Source of the DNA: Microbacterium sp. LWS13-1.2
GTDB lineage: Bacteria > Actinomycetota > Actinomycetes > Actinomycetales > Microbacteriaceae
DNA length: 64,000 nt
NCBI RefSeq assembly: GCF_040144835.1
Contig: NZ_CP151632.1
Coordinates: 2,976,001-3,040,000 of the forward strand
Reading direction: 5' to 3'
Shown here piece by piece: positions 18,948-28,542 of the stretch; the first letter of the stretch is position 1; every line of letters starts with the position of its first letter. The notes beneath the pieces were generated by a model, which made no database searches, was not told the origin of the DNA, and was given only the letters and a program-made list of their open reading frames with translations. The position numbers were made by a program, and so were the translations under genes.

Positions 18948-19511
18948 GTGGGCTTAGTGACGTACTTCAACTCCGCCTCGCTCGACGGCTACATCGCCGG
19001 ACCCGACGGGCGGTGGGACTGGGCGACGCCCGACGCCGAGGTGCACTCGTTCGTGAACGAGCTCGTTGCGCCCGCGCGAACTCACCTCTACGGACGCAAG
19101 GTCTACGACGTTATGAAGGTGTGGGACGACCTGCCGCTCGAGGACCTGTCGCCGGCCGAGCGCGAGTTCGCGCTGCAGTGGCGCGACGCCGGCAAGATCG
19201 TCTACTCGAAGACGCTCGACGCGGTGACGACGCGCCGCACCGAGCTGCGCACCGACTTCGATCCCGTGGCGGTGAGAGAGATGGCGGATGCCGCCGCCGG
19301 CCCGATCGCGATCGGCGGCGGGCAGCTGGCATCCGTGGCGGCGCGCGCCGGCGTCCTCGACGAGGTGCACGTGATGATCGCGCCCGCGCACATCGGCGGC
19401 GGAGTCCGCTTCCTCGACGCCGGCCTACGACTCGATCTGGAGCTCATCGGCGAGCGCCGCTTCGCGAACGGGTTCGTGTACCTCGGCTACCGCGTGCGGC
19501 GGGGGGAATGA
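18948..19511 (+). CDS. Dihydrofolate-reductase-like protein (RibD C-terminal domain family)
   Basis: 187-residue cytoplasmic oxidoreductase-like protein. The N terminus reads FNSASLDGYIAGPDGRWDW, the NADPH-fold signature follows as GPIAIGGGQLASVAARAGVLDEVHVMIAP, and it ends FANGFVYLGYRV. These match the RibD C-terminal/YyaP group of small reductases. The substrate is unknown. The GTG start has no ribosome-binding site but has TAGCGT six bases upstream, suggesting a leaderless mRNA. It is divergent from the DUF2975 operon. Confidence 0.88.
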   Translation: MGLVTYFNSASLDGYIAGPDGRWDWATPDAEVHSFVNELVAPARTHLYGRKVYDVMKVWDDLPLEDLSPAEREFALQWRDAGKIVYSKTLDAVTTRRTELRTDFDPVAVREMADAAAGPIAIGGGQLASVAARAGVLDEVHVMIAPAHIGGGVRFLDAGLRLDLELIGERRFANGFVYLGYRVRRGE

Positions 19512-19811
19512 AGAAATCCCTCCGTGGCTGGTAGCTCATTCCATGCTTAACCACGGCGCGGAACGCTGCGGCGCACACCTCCACCCTACCCTCAAGAGGC
19601 CTCCCAAGACCCTCAGACTCACTCAGCCATGGCCGCAGTGATCACACGGAATGGAGGAGATTTGTACGATGAATCCGCGGAAGTCCTGGGCGACATGCTA
19701 ATGCACTAGGTCCGGTGCTGCTGGACCCTGCGTTATTCATCCGATTACTGTTGGCGGGAATGCGCACCGTGCGACGCTGCGCGCAATGCCTATCCAACGG
19801 AGGACGTAGAC
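19512..19811 (+). other. Leader of the GH95-like gene with a short open frame and hairpin
   Basis: This 300-base gap contains a 10-codon frame at 19669-19701 (Met-Asn-Pro-Arg-Lys-Ser-Trp-Ala-Thr-Cys-stop) preceded by a very good ribosome-binding site, GGAGGAG. It is followed by the hairpin arms GGTCC and GGACC around 19710-19727. The main gene has its own site, CAACGGAGG. An upstream peptide or attenuator is possible; it could also be chance. Confidence 0.35.
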
Positions 19812-22800
19812 ATGCTCAATCGCTTCAAGCACAGCCCCGGCGGCGAGGTTGCCTCGCGCCCACAGCGGCGCCCGCGGGACCCGCGAGGGCGGGCGTCGAT
19901 CGCGCTTGCCACGTCGGTGGCGCTCGTTGCGGCTACGGTTGCGATGACCCCCGCCGCCACTGCTGCACCGGAGGATAGCGCTGGGTCGGAAGTGCTCGTG
20001 CACTACGACATGTCGTTCGAAGGTGATGTCCTCAAGGACGTGTCGGGCCGCGGGCTCGATGCCCGCCTCGTGGGACTGAGTGCGGCTGACTTCGTCACGG
20101 AAGGTGACGATCACGCGCTCAAGTTTAATGGAACGGGTTATGTCGAGCTCCCGAACTTCATCGGCAGCGAACAGGCGGTCGTCATCGAACTGCGCTACCA
20201 GGTCGGCACGCGAAACAACGAGGGCCTGTTCTCGACGGGTACGAGCAGTTCGCAGAACCACCTCCGCTTCCATCCGCTCGTCACCGGACAGGCGGTGTGG
20301 GAGTCGAGATTCGGAAGCCGCTGGGCAAAGATTCAGGGCCCCGTGACATATGCGTCCGGTGCCTACGCCACATCGACGGCCGTGCTCAAGAACGACGGAT
20401 CGTACGACGCGTACGTCAACGGCGCTCTCCTCGGAAGCGCGACCATGGGCACCACTGCGCCCCAGCTGAACAACGGCACCGCGGTCTTCGGCTATCTCGG
20501 TCGTCCGGTCTGGGCCACCGACCCTTATTTCACCGGCACCGTCACCGACGTCATCGTCCGCAAGCAGGTATCGACCCCGCCGCCGCCGAGCACCAACAGC
20601 AAAGTCGTCTCGACCACCTTCCCCACGAAGTCGTTGAACGCGCGCACGTGGTGGCGAGCCGGGATGGTCACCGGAAACGGAGAGAACGGTGCCGTGATCG
20701 CGGGGAACCCGCTCGCCGACTCGATCATCTACCAGAACATGGCACTCAATATGCCGACCAACGACAAGCGCGAGACGCCCGACCTGGCGTCGTACCTGCC
20801 GGGAGTGCGGCAGCAGCTGTTCAACGGTCAAGACCCACGGATCGACTCGTCGTGGGCCCTCCAGTTCGACTACACCTACCATCCCGCCCACGAGTTGAAT
20901 CTCAGACCCAAGGCTTCCGGTGCGCTCGCAGGAAATTGGCGGTGGACCGACTACGAGACAGGTGAGGTCGGCGTGAACTACGTCGACGCCCAGGGGGAGT
21001 GGGAGCGCACGACGTTCGCCTCTCGACCCGACAATGTCGTCGTCACTCGACTGTCGAGTTCATCCACGGGAGCCAAGGTCAACCTCGACTTCGATATCGC
21101 ACCCATCGACGAGATGGCTGTCGAAAACGGCACCCTCAACACGGAACTGCGCTACAAGCAGTTCGTCGACCCCGAAGGCGACTACATCGGCCAGGTCGCG
21201 CACTACCCGTCGTTCGCCAACAGCGAGCTCAAGGATGGTGGATTCGCCGGTGTGACGTACGTCGTCATCAAGGGTGGCGAGAAGGCACCGTACGAGGTCG
21301 CCAAGCCGCTCGGCGCCCGCGCAGTGCCCGGCTCGAAGTACTACGGCATCTCGATCACCGAAGCCGACGAGGTCTTCCTCATCACGAAGTCCGCACGTGA
21401 CAAGAACCTGGGCGCGATCGAGGAGTTCGCCGCGCAGCAGGACTTCGCCGTGGTCGACAAGTTGCGCGAAGACATCCAGGCGGTGATCTCCAAGCCGGAG
21501 TATGTCGTCGGCGGCGCATTGGACTACGACGCTCTGCTCGCGCCGCACGCCGCCGTCCAGGGCGAAGAGTTCGATGCAGTCAAGCTGGACCTGCCCGGCG
21601 CGGACGCCGATGCCGCCCTGACCAACGAAGCGCTCATCGCCAAGCAGCAGCAGAACGCCGGGGCTCTCAACCCTGCGATGGTCGAGCGCGCGTTCAACGC
21701 TGGCCGCTACGCGACGATCAGCTCGAGCGGGTTCAGCACTCCTCGCCTCGGCGGCATGTGGACAGGTGCCTGGAACTCCGCCTGGCAGGCCGACTGGACG
21801 ACGGACGCGAATGTCAATCTGCAGATCGCCGGTGCCAACATCGGCAACCTGCCGACGCAGATCGAGGGCTACGCCAACTTCATCCTGCGCATAGCTCCGG
21901 ATTGGGAGACCAATGCCGAGAAGATCTACGGCATGACGGACGCCTTGTTGGCGCCGCCGCGCACCGACTCCGACCGAGCCGGCCTCGTCCACTTCACCGG
22001 CAATGGCGGTGCGTATCCGTTCGAGTACTGGAACGCCGGTGCCAGCTGGCTCATCCTGCCTCTCTACGAGCACTGGAAGACGCACGGCGACGCCCGGATC
22101 CCGTTGGCCGACGACATCGACGTGAGCTCGTTGGCTTCCGTGCTGAGCCTTGACGAGACCGACCTCACCGCGGCCGAGCTCGCGGTGATCGAGGATCGTG
22201 GATACCTCCGCCTCGTCGAGGACCTGCTGCTGCCGCTCCTGCGCAAGCAGTCCAACTTCTGGGAGCAGTTCGTCGACCCTCAATATTATGGCGACGCCAC
22301 GCAGGAGGCGCGCTTTCAGCAGGGCAAGACAGAGCTCGCCACCGGCGAGCATTACCTCCTCCTCCCGTGTTACTCGCCTGAGAACCGTCCTCTCGGCGGC
22401 AACTCCTCCATCGCGATCAACTGCACGATGGACATCGCGGCAGCGCGTGATGGTCTGCGGATGACGGCTGAGGCTGAGAAGTACGTGAACGGAGGGGATT
22501 CTGCGAGCGCGAGTCGCATCGCCGGCTGGGAGGCACTCAGCGCCAAACTTCCGCCCGCGACCTCCGACGCCACGGGCGCGCTTCGGGAGTGGTCGCTCAG
22601 CCGGTACACCGAGCAGCACGCTCACCGTCACGTGAGCCACGCGTACTTTGCCTGGCCGGCGCACGACCTGACCCCCGAGATCAGTAAGGGGCTGAAGATC
22701 GCAATGGAGTTGCGCAAGAGCACCGCTGGCGACAAGCAGTCCGGCCACGGCTGGCTCCACATGGGCCTGGTCGATGCTCGTCTGAAGAACCCCGAGGGGA

Positions 22801-23534
22801 CGACGGAATCGCTGCTGGCGCTCCTCGGCGGCAGCGCGTACTACTCGAGCTTCACAACCAACCACAACGTGAACGGTGCCTCGGCCTACGCGTCCGACAT
22901 CCTCAACACCGTCCCGACGCTGCTGCTCGAGACACTCGTGTACTCCGACGAGGGCAAGGTCGACGTTCTTCCTGCGCTCCCCGCCGGGATGAACGCGGGC
23001 TCCATCTCGGGCTCGATGGCACGAACCCAGGCCGAGGTCACGAATCTCGAGTGGGACGTCGACGCCGGCTCGGCCACCGTGACGATCACCTCGCAGCGAG
23101 AGCAGACGATCGAGGTCAGCAGCGGAATCCCATGGGCCTCGGCCGACATCGACGGCGAGACGGTGCGCAATGCCGGAGCACCCCTGAAGGTCTCGTTCGA
23201 CGCGGACGAGAGCAAGACGATCTCGTTCGCCCTCGGCGAGCCGGAACCGAGCGAGTTGGACGTTGACGTCGTTGTGGCCACCCGATGTGTGGCGGGCAAG
23301 GTCGTCGTGACACCGCGCGTGGTGAACAACGACACGGTGCCCGCCGCGATCGTGATCCACACCGAGTTCGGCGAGAAGTCGTTCGCCTCTGTGGCTCCGG
23401 GAGCCTCGGTCTCGGGGGCCTTCTCGACTCGTCAGGCATCCATCGCGGGTGGTGAAGTCGTGACTACTGCGACCGCGGCCGATCGCAGTCTCACGTCGCG
23501 CACGTCGACATACGAGGCGGTCTCCTGCGGCTGA
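19812..23534 (+). CDS. Secreted GH95-like alpha-L-fucosidase/galactosidase with LamG and C-terminal Cys module
   Basis: Predicted exported 1240-residue exo-glycosidase. Signal peptide to about residue 52; LamG-like domain 60-250; Pro-rich linker near 255; GH95-type N-terminal beta-domain 265-570; (alpha/alpha)6 catalytic region 610-1010; beta-sandwich 1030-1148; shared Cys module 1150-1240. GH95 hallmarks are GRYATISSSGF, TTDANVNLQIAGANIGNLP and HRHVSHAYFAWPAHDL followed by a GW.H segment. GH95 enzymes cleave alpha-1,2-L-fucosides or alpha-L-galactosides by inversion. The exact substrate here is open because the catalytic Asn/Asp context is diverged (DANVNLQ where many members have NINLQMNYW). 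CAACGGAGG precedes the ATG. It is followed by a strong terminator. Confidence 0.82.
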   Translation: MLNRFKHSPGGEVASRPQRRPRDPRGRASIALATSVALVAATVAMTPAATAAPEDSAGSEVLVHYDMSFEGDVLKDVSGRGLDARLVGLSAADFVTEGDDHALKFNGTGYVELPNFIGSEQAVVIELRYQVGTRNNEGLFSTGTSSSQNHLRFHPLVTGQAVWESRFGSRWAKIQGPVTYASGAYATSTAVLKNDGSYDAYVNGALLGSATMGTTAPQLNNGTAVFGYLGRPVWATDPYFTGTVTDVIVRKQVSTPPPPSTNSKVVSTTFPTKSLNARTWWRAGMVTGNGENGAVIAGNPLADSIIYQNMALNMPTNDKRETPDLASYLPGVRQQLFNGQDPRIDSSWALQFDYTYHPAHELNLRPKASGALAGNWRWTDYETGEVGVNYVDAQGEWERTTFASRPDNVVVTRLSSSSTGAKVNLDFDIAPIDEMAVENGTLNTELRYKQFVDPEGDYIGQVAHYPSFANSELKDGGFAGVTYVVIKGGEKAPYEVAKPLGARAVPGSKYYGISITEADEVFLITKSARDKNLGAIEEFAAQQDFAVVDKLREDIQAVISKPEYVVGGALDYDALLAPHAAVQGEEFDAVKLDLPGADADAALTNEALIAKQQQNAGALNPAMVERAFNAGRYATISSSGFSTPRLGGMWTGAWNSAWQADWTTDANVNLQIAGANIGNLPTQIEGYANFILRIAPDWETNAEKIYGMTDALLAPPRTDSDRAGLVHFTGNGGAYPFEYWNAGASWLILPLYEHWKTHGDARIPLADDIDVSSLASVLSLDETDLTAAELAVIEDRGYLRLVEDLLLPLLRKQSNFWEQFVDPQYYGDATQEARFQQGKTELATGEHYLLLPCYSPENRPLGGNSSIAINCTMDIAAARDGLRMTAEAEKYVNGGDSASASRIAGWEALSAKLPPATSDATGALREWSLSRYTEQHAHRHVSHAYFAWPAHDLTPEISKGLKIAMELRKSTAGDKQSGHGWLHMGLVDARLKNPEGTTESLLALLGGSAYYSSFTTNHNVNGASAYASDILNTVPTLLLETLVYSDEGKVDVLPALPAGMNAGSISGSMARTQAEVTNLEWDVDAGSATVTITSQREQTIEVSSGIPWASADIDGETVRNAGAPLKVSFDADESKTISFALGEPEPSELDVDVVVATRCVAGKVVVTPRVVNNDTVPAAIVIHTEFGEKSFASVAPGASVSGAFSTRQASIAGGEVVTTATAADRSLTSRTSTYEAVSCG

Positions 23535-23543
23535 TGGCTCAGT

Positions 23544-23579
23544 GTCGGCGCCCGGTTGCTCAGTCAGCCGGGCGTCGAC
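23544..23579 (+). terminator. Terminator hairpin after GH95-like gene
   Basis: GTCGGCGCCCGG (23544-23555) and CCGGGCGTCGAC (23568-23579) pair over 12 positions with one mismatch around a 12-base loop, ten bases after the stop codon. Confidence 0.75.
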
Positions 23580-23786
23580 GCACGTGTCGGCAGCCTTTCG
23601 TGACTCCGTGTTCTCCCTGCAAGTGGCAACACTTGATGGTTCCGACGAGGTGCCCAAGGGCGTGCCGGTTCGGAAGAGGGGCTCGGTCGTTTGAGTTCTG
23701 CTGGCTCGTGCCGCGCGAGTGGCTCGCGCGGCAAGAGAGGGATGACATCGCTCCAGACTTTCGAGGTGCAGACCGACCCTGTTACG

Positions 23787-23799
23787 GTATACATCATAC
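23787..23799. promoter_or_regulatory. Putative GntR (FCD) operator upstream of GH43 gene
   Basis: GTATACATCATAC is a near-palindrome in an AT-rich island 68 bases before the GH43 start. In reverse it reads GTATGATGTATAC, close to the perfect palindrome at 48269 and to related sites at 29898, 48334, 54108 and 54202. The FadR-type regulator at 52101-52865 is the obvious candidate. Confidence 0.5.
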
Positions 23800-23866
23800 G
23801 AAAGCGAATCTTCGCGTTCATGTGGGGGCGCACCAACGGCGGGTGCCCTGGTATCGAGGGAGATCC

Positions 23867-26800
23867 ATGAAGAAGTCCCAATCGATGAGCTTCCGAGCTC
23901 TCGCGGCCGCAGGGGCGGTGGCAGTGATTCTCGGAACGCTGGTGCCCGCGGCATCTGCCCAGGCGACGGGGGCGGCGGTGAAGATGGCCGCAGCCACTCC
24001 TGCCGGAGGCGGTTACATCGACCCCTGGGGTGACAACGGGGACGGTACCTACACCAACCCGGTCCTGGGGACGGACTATGCGGATCCGGACGCGATCCGG
24101 GTCGGGGACGACTATTGGGCGGTGACGTCGACGTTCGTCGACGCTCCAGGTGTCTCAGTCATCCACTCCAAGGACATGGTCAACTGGAAGACCGTCGGCG
24201 CCGGGTTCGATGACATCACCAAACTCGGTGGAACCACGACGTTCAACAGCTTCAGCAATTACGGCGCCACTCGTTACAACTGGACGGGGATGTCCGAGTA
24301 CAACAGAGGGGTCTACGCGCCGTCCATCAAGTACAACCCCCTGAACAAGACGTTCTACATCGCCGTCAACACAGTGACCGGCGGCATGTTCGTGGCCTCG
24401 ACGAAAGACCCGGCCGGGCATTGGGATATGCGCATCCTGAAAGACCAGTTCGGGCGCGACCTCGTCACGTCGGCCTGGACCGACCCGACGCTCTTCTTCG
24501 ACGAGAAGTACGACGCACAGGGCCAGCTCGTCGACGTCGACGTGTTCTTCGCGGCGGCCCACGTGGCGGGGACGAGCGGTTCTGACAAGAGCGACCCACT
24601 GCAGCCGGACGTTCGCGGCAACGTGCTGTTCACCGTGGACGACGACGTGACGACGCTCACGAACGCCGACATGAGCAAGTATGACCTTACATACACCAAC
24701 TCATCGGGCGCACAGGTGACGCTTGCCGGGCAAGGCCTGATCGGCGGCGACCTCTTCGGTGGGAAGCGTGCCGGCCCGGAGTGCAACAAGATCTACAAGC
24801 GGGGGGATTACTACTATCTCTTCTACTGCGACTTCCAGGGCAGGAAGAACAACCTGAACGAGGATGGCCTCAGCGGCGCGGGGTCGTACATGCTGCGATC
24901 CAAGAACCTCTACGGCACCCTGACGGACGGGACGCCGGGCAGCCCGGGTAACGTCGGGACATATGAGGTCAAGTACCTGGCGAACGACACGCTTCCGCTG
25001 CAGGGCGGCTTCATCGACACCCCCGACGGCGAATGGTACTTCTTCGCTCAGAAGAACGACGGGACCCAGGGTGGCGCGCGCGGACGTCAGGCGCACCTTC
25101 TGCCGGTCGACTGGCCGATCGACGGCTGGCCGGTCCTCGGCCGCCAGCTGGACGCCAACGGGCTCGGCACGATGGTGTGGACGGCACCGAAGCCGGTCGT
25201 TCGTGACGTCGAGAAGGACGCCTCCGGCAACGACACCTACCCGGGTATCCCGACCGGCTCACCCAAGACCTATCCGATCACGAGCCCGCAGGGCGGCGAT
25301 GACTTCACCGACGGTACGCTCGACATCCGATGGATGTGGAACCACCAGCCGCGTTCGGGCTACTGGAGCCTCACGGAGCGACCCGGCTGGATGCGACTGA
25401 AAGCGTTCAACACCACTAACCGCGCCGGCAACTTCTTCCTGGCGGGCGACACGCTCCATCAACGCCATCTGGGCTCTGATCAGACCCAGGGCGCCATTCG
25501 ACTCGACATCAGTCGGATGACGGATGGGCAGCGCGCCGGGCTCGTGCACTTCAACGGCGGAACGCAGTCCAACGCCATTGCGGTGCAGCGCAACTCGGGC
25601 GCCAACCGGATCATCACGGAGTCGAACAACAACGTCTCCGCCGTCGCCGATCTGCCTGCAGGCGTCACCGTGGTGGACCTGATCTCCCGCACCGATCGCG
25701 ACCAGAACGTCGCCTATTACTACAGTGTGGACGGTGGCGCGAGCTTCCAGCTCGCCGGAACTCAGAAGCTCACAGCCTTCGGGGGATACCGCGGCGACCG
25801 GATCGGCATCTACAGCTACAACGACGCGTACGTCGACAGCAATTCCGACAGCCGCAACGATGCAGATGGAGCCCTGCCGGGGTCGGTGGACGTTGACTTC
25901 TTCCGCTATGAGGCATCTGCCCCGAAGGTCGAAGGGACCGGTTTCCTCAAGAGGGGATCGGTGTACTTCACGAACGCAGGACAGACGTCAGAGATCGAGT
26001 TCTACCGCCATGACGCGAACGGGCAGACGCAGCGGGTCTCGAACACCGAGCTGACCGCCTCGTCCGCGGCGTCCGACATCGCCACCGTGACGAATGGTGT
26101 CATCCGCCCGGGCACCAGGTCCGGGACGACCACGATCACGGTGGCGTATCAGGGGCAACCCTACGTCGCGGACGTGACCGTTGATCTCACCGTGCCGACG
26201 CCGATCCTGAACTACTCGTTCGACGGCGACGCTGGTACGAAGATCACCGACTCCTCGGGCAACGGATTCGATGGAACGTATGTCGCCCCATCTTCGGTCG
26301 CCTTGGTTCCCGGTGTCCACGGTACCGCCGTGAACCTCTCTGGAGGCGCACGCACGAACACGGCCGCGCCCTACATCACCATGCCGAACGGGGTGCTCGA
26401 TGGCGTCGGAGGATTCACCGTGTCCGCGTGGGTTCGGTGGACCGACTCGTCCACGTCGTACGCCAATCTGTTCTGGCTCGGCGGCGCGGGAACCGGCGGC
26501 GGATCCAACCGCTACCTCTACATGACCCCTCGCGGTCCCGGATCGTCCTACGCCGTGGGTCTCAAGCCGACCAACACCGCGTCCGAGGCGCGCGCTCAGG
26601 ACAGCAATGGCGCGCTGCCCACAGGCAAGTGGACGCATGTCGCCGTCGTGGTGAACCCGGCGAACAACACCACGACGATCTTCCGCGACGGGGTGGCCGT
26701 CGCCGGTACCAACAGCAGCGCGACGGGAGCCGCGCTGTTCCAGACGGGGGCCGCTCAGACAGGGCAGATCGGGCGTTCACAGTTCGCCGATCCGTTCTTC

Positions 26801-27643
26801 GGGGGTGACATCGACGACTTCCGGATATACGGCTCCGCGCTCAACGCGAGCCGAGTGGGAGAGCTCGCCGACGCCGCGGCACCGTCCTTGACGACGGTGC
26901 TGGACCCGGCCGCTCCGGACGGCGAGAACGGATGGTACGTGGGTGCAGTGTCCGCGAAGGCGCTGGCCTCCGATGCCCAGACCGGAATCATTCGCCTCGA
27001 GTACCGCACGGACTCGTCCGACACGTGGACCTCGTACGAGTCGCCGCTTCCTGCACCGGAGGGGACGACGGCGTTCGAGTTCCAGGCTGTGGACGGCGGA
27101 GGGAACACGGCGAGCTCGACTCTGACGGTCAAGCGCGACGCAACCGCACCCGTGGCTTCTCTCTCCGAGGGCGAAGCCGGCGCTGTGACCTTGCAGGCGA
27201 CCGACGGCGGGTCCGGCGTGGCACGTGTCGAGTACCGTCTCGGCGAATCCACGAGCTGGCAGCAGTACTCGGGACCGATCACCACGACGGAGGGCATCGT
27301 CTACCGCGCCAGCGACAATGCAGGGAACATCTCCCCTGAGCAGACGCACGTGCCCCCGGCTTCACTGGTGTCCGCCGCGGCCGGCGTGCGATGCGTGGCG
27401 GGGAGCGTGGTCGCGGTGATCAAGGTGAGGAACGAGGCCTCCGAGAGCGTTAATGTGGAGGTGGTGACGCCCTGGGGCACCAAGACCGTGTCGTCGCTGG
27501 CGTCCGATCAGTCGGCATCTCTGAGCTTCACGACGCGATCACCGATGGTCGAAGGTGCGTCCGTGGATGTGAAGGCCACGGGAATCGCATCGCTGCGGAC
27601 GACCGCGACGAAGATTGTGATCCCCGATCTCCGCTGCGGATGA
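23867..27643 (+). CDS. Secreted multidomain GH43 glycosidase with C-terminal Cys module
   Basis: Predicted exported exo-acting arabinofuranosidase or xylosidase, 1258 residues. Signal peptide 1-35 ending ASAQA. The five-bladed propeller of about residues 55-458 has the catalytic triad context visible: general base in YADPDAIRVGDDYW, pKa modulator in SAWTDPTLFFD, general acid in GPECNKIYKRGDYYYLFY. Then GH43_C2-like beta-sandwich 475-688, Ig-like (Big_2) domain 690-778, LamG 780-1000, chitobiase/OmpL47-like repeats 1005-1160, and the shared Cys module 1170-1258. The ATG at 23867 follows GAGGGAGA, and longer upstream starts lack a signal peptide. The nearby GTATACATCATAC site suggests GntR control. 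Confidence 0.92.
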   Translation: MKKSQSMSFRALAAAGAVAVILGTLVPAASAQATGAAVKMAAATPAGGGYIDPWGDNGDGTYTNPVLGTDYADPDAIRVGDDYWAVTSTFVDAPGVSVIHSKDMVNWKTVGAGFDDITKLGGTTTFNSFSNYGATRYNWTGMSEYNRGVYAPSIKYNPLNKTFYIAVNTVTGGMFVASTKDPAGHWDMRILKDQFGRDLVTSAWTDPTLFFDEKYDAQGQLVDVDVFFAAAHVAGTSGSDKSDPLQPDVRGNVLFTVDDDVTTLTNADMSKYDLTYTNSSGAQVTLAGQGLIGGDLFGGKRAGPECNKIYKRGDYYYLFYCDFQGRKNNLNEDGLSGAGSYMLRSKNLYGTLTDGTPGSPGNVGTYEVKYLANDTLPLQGGFIDTPDGEWYFFAQKNDGTQGGARGRQAHLLPVDWPIDGWPVLGRQLDANGLGTMVWTAPKPVVRDVEKDASGNDTYPGIPTGSPKTYPITSPQGGDDFTDGTLDIRWMWNHQPRSGYWSLTERPGWMRLKAFNTTNRAGNFFLAGDTLHQRHLGSDQTQGAIRLDISRMTDGQRAGLVHFNGGTQSNAIAVQRNSGANRIITESNNNVSAVADLPAGVTVVDLISRTDRDQNVAYYYSVDGGASFQLAGTQKLTAFGGYRGDRIGIYSYNDAYVDSNSDSRNDADGALPGSVDVDFFRYEASAPKVEGTGFLKRGSVYFTNAGQTSEIEFYRHDANGQTQRVSNTELTASSAASDIATVTNGVIRPGTRSGTTTITVAYQGQPYVADVTVDLTVPTPILNYSFDGDAGTKITDSSGNGFDGTYVAPSSVALVPGVHGTAVNLSGGARTNTAAPYITMPNGVLDGVGGFTVSAWVRWTDSSTSYANLFWLGGAGTGGGSNRYLYMTPRGPGSSYAVGLKPTNTASEARAQDSNGALPTGKWTHVAVVVNPANNTTTIFRDGVAVAGTNSSATGAALFQTGAAQTGQIGRSQFADPFFGGDIDDFRIYGSALNASRVGELADAAAPSLTTVLDPAAPDGENGWYVGAVSAKALASDAQTGIIRLEYRTDSSDTWTSYESPLPAPEGTTAFEFQAVDGGGNTASSTLTVKRDATAPVASLSEGEAGAVTLQATDGGSGVARVEYRLGESTSWQQYSGPITTTEGIVYRASDNAGNISPEQTHVPPASLVSAAAGVRCVAGSVVAVIKVRNEASESVNVEVVTPWGTKTVSSLASDQSASLSFTTRSPMVEGASVDVKATGIASLRTTATKIVIPDLRCG

Positions 27644-27663
27644 GACATCTTGTTCTCAAGGAC

Positions 27664-27700
27664 TGTTGACGCTAACATGGTGTGACTGTTGACGCTAACA
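27664..27700. promoter_or_regulatory. Two identical LacI-type operators upstream of WxL-like gene
   Basis: TGTTGACGCTAACA occurs at 27664-27677 and again, identical, at 27687-27700, 23 bp apart. The same motif (TGTTGACGTGAACA, TGTTGACGTCAACA, TGTTTACGTGATCA, TGTTTACGTCACCA) flanks the LacI gene at 62083 and the hydrolase at 63277. The central CG step and dyad symmetry are typical of LacI-family operators. Confidence 0.7.
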
Positions 27701-27821
27701 TTGCGGCTGCGGAGCCCGGACCCGACGGGCGTGTACTTCGAGGACGAAATACCAGGCGATTGGACAATCGTCGCTGACATCCAGGGCGGCATGGGTGCCG
27801 CAGGAGAGATCGGAGAGATCA

Positions 27822-28466
27822 ATGAAGATGAGCAAGTCGTTCGCCGCGCGCGTCGCAGTGGCCACAGCGGGTGGAGCCCTCCTTGCGGGTGTCGCCGGCG
27901 CGGCCTTCGCCGCTCCTATCGACGATGACGACGTGACGGTAAACGTCGAGGTGGCGCCCCAGGAGCCTGTCGGCGCGCTGAGCCTGACCGTCGCGGCCGA
28001 CTCCACGGCCCTCACGGAGGGCACTGCGGAGACGGACGGCACGCGGGTGTTCGACGGCGTCCTCCCGACGGTGACCGTGTCGGACGACCGGGGTGCAGCA
28101 CCCGCCGAGAACTACTGGTACGTCACCGGGCAGTCGTCGGTGCTCGCGGGGCCCGCCGGTGCGAGCATTGGCGCCGACAAGCTTGGATGGGTTCCCGCGC
28201 TCGTTTCGGGCGATCCGGCACAGGTGGCGCCCGGCGAGGAAGTCGTCACCTCTCTCGACGAGCCGACCATCGGCACCGGTGCGACGGCGAACAACGTCGG
28301 TCTCGTCGGCGAGGAGCTCCTCGCGATCGCAGCGAACGTCGAAGGAGAGCTCACCCCCGGTGTCTGGTCAGCCAATGCGGCACTGAAGCTCAAGACGCCA
28401 GCGGACCAGGCGCCCGGAGCCTACTCAGGCACGATAACCCTCACGCTGTGGGAAGACGCGATCTGA
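27822..28466 (+). CDS. Secreted WxL-like surface protein
   Basis: 214-residue exported protein with signal peptide MKMSKSFAARVAVATAGGAL ... AFAAP. The mature part is acidic, lacks cysteine, and ends in the beta-strand signature GAYSGTITLTLWEDAI. This resembles the C-terminal strand of WxL cell-wall-binding domains, although the canonical WxL motif is not obvious. The partner gene 76 bp downstream encodes a DUF916-like protein, the usual companion of WxL proteins in Firmicutes. Two LacI operators lie upstream. The ATG at 27822 is supported by GGAGAGATC. A role in surface anchoring or carbohydrate capture is inferred from the family pairing only. Confidence 0.65.
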   Translation: MKMSKSFAARVAVATAGGALLAGVAGAAFAAPIDDDDVTVNVEVAPQEPVGALSLTVAADSTALTEGTAETDGTRVFDGVLPTVTVSDDRGAAPAENYWYVTGQSSVLAGPAGASIGADKLGWVPALVSGDPAQVAPGEEVVTSLDEPTIGTGATANNVGLVGEELLAIAANVEGELTPGVWSANAALKLKTPADQAPGAYSGTITLTLWEDAI

Positions 28467-28495
28467 GCCCGACCGCGTGATCCGGTCTGGATCGG

Positions 28496-28522
28496 GCCGG
28501 GGTCGCGTGTTGTGGCCCCGGC
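28496..28522 (+). terminator. Intercistronic hairpin between WxL-like and DUF916-like genes
   Basis: GCCGGGG (28496-28502) and CCCCGGC (28516-28522) form a 7-bp GC stem, followed by TCTCCCCTTT. It lies in the 76-base gap and supports the ATG at 28543 rather than a GTG at 28477. It is probably a partial terminator that sets the ratio of the two products. Confidence 0.5.
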
Positions 28523-28542
28523 TCTCCCCTTTGGATCCCCTC

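Noticed and set aside
23534..23866. In-frame upstream extension of the GH43 protein
   Set aside because: It would cross the GH95 terminator and the operator site and bury the signal peptide; the ATG at 23867 has a good ribosome-binding site.
21060..23954. Very long open frame on the minus strand opposite the GH95-like gene
   Set aside because: It is a GC-driven shadow: composition is Arg/Gly/Val-rich with no motif or start signal, while the plus strand encodes a recognisable enzyme.
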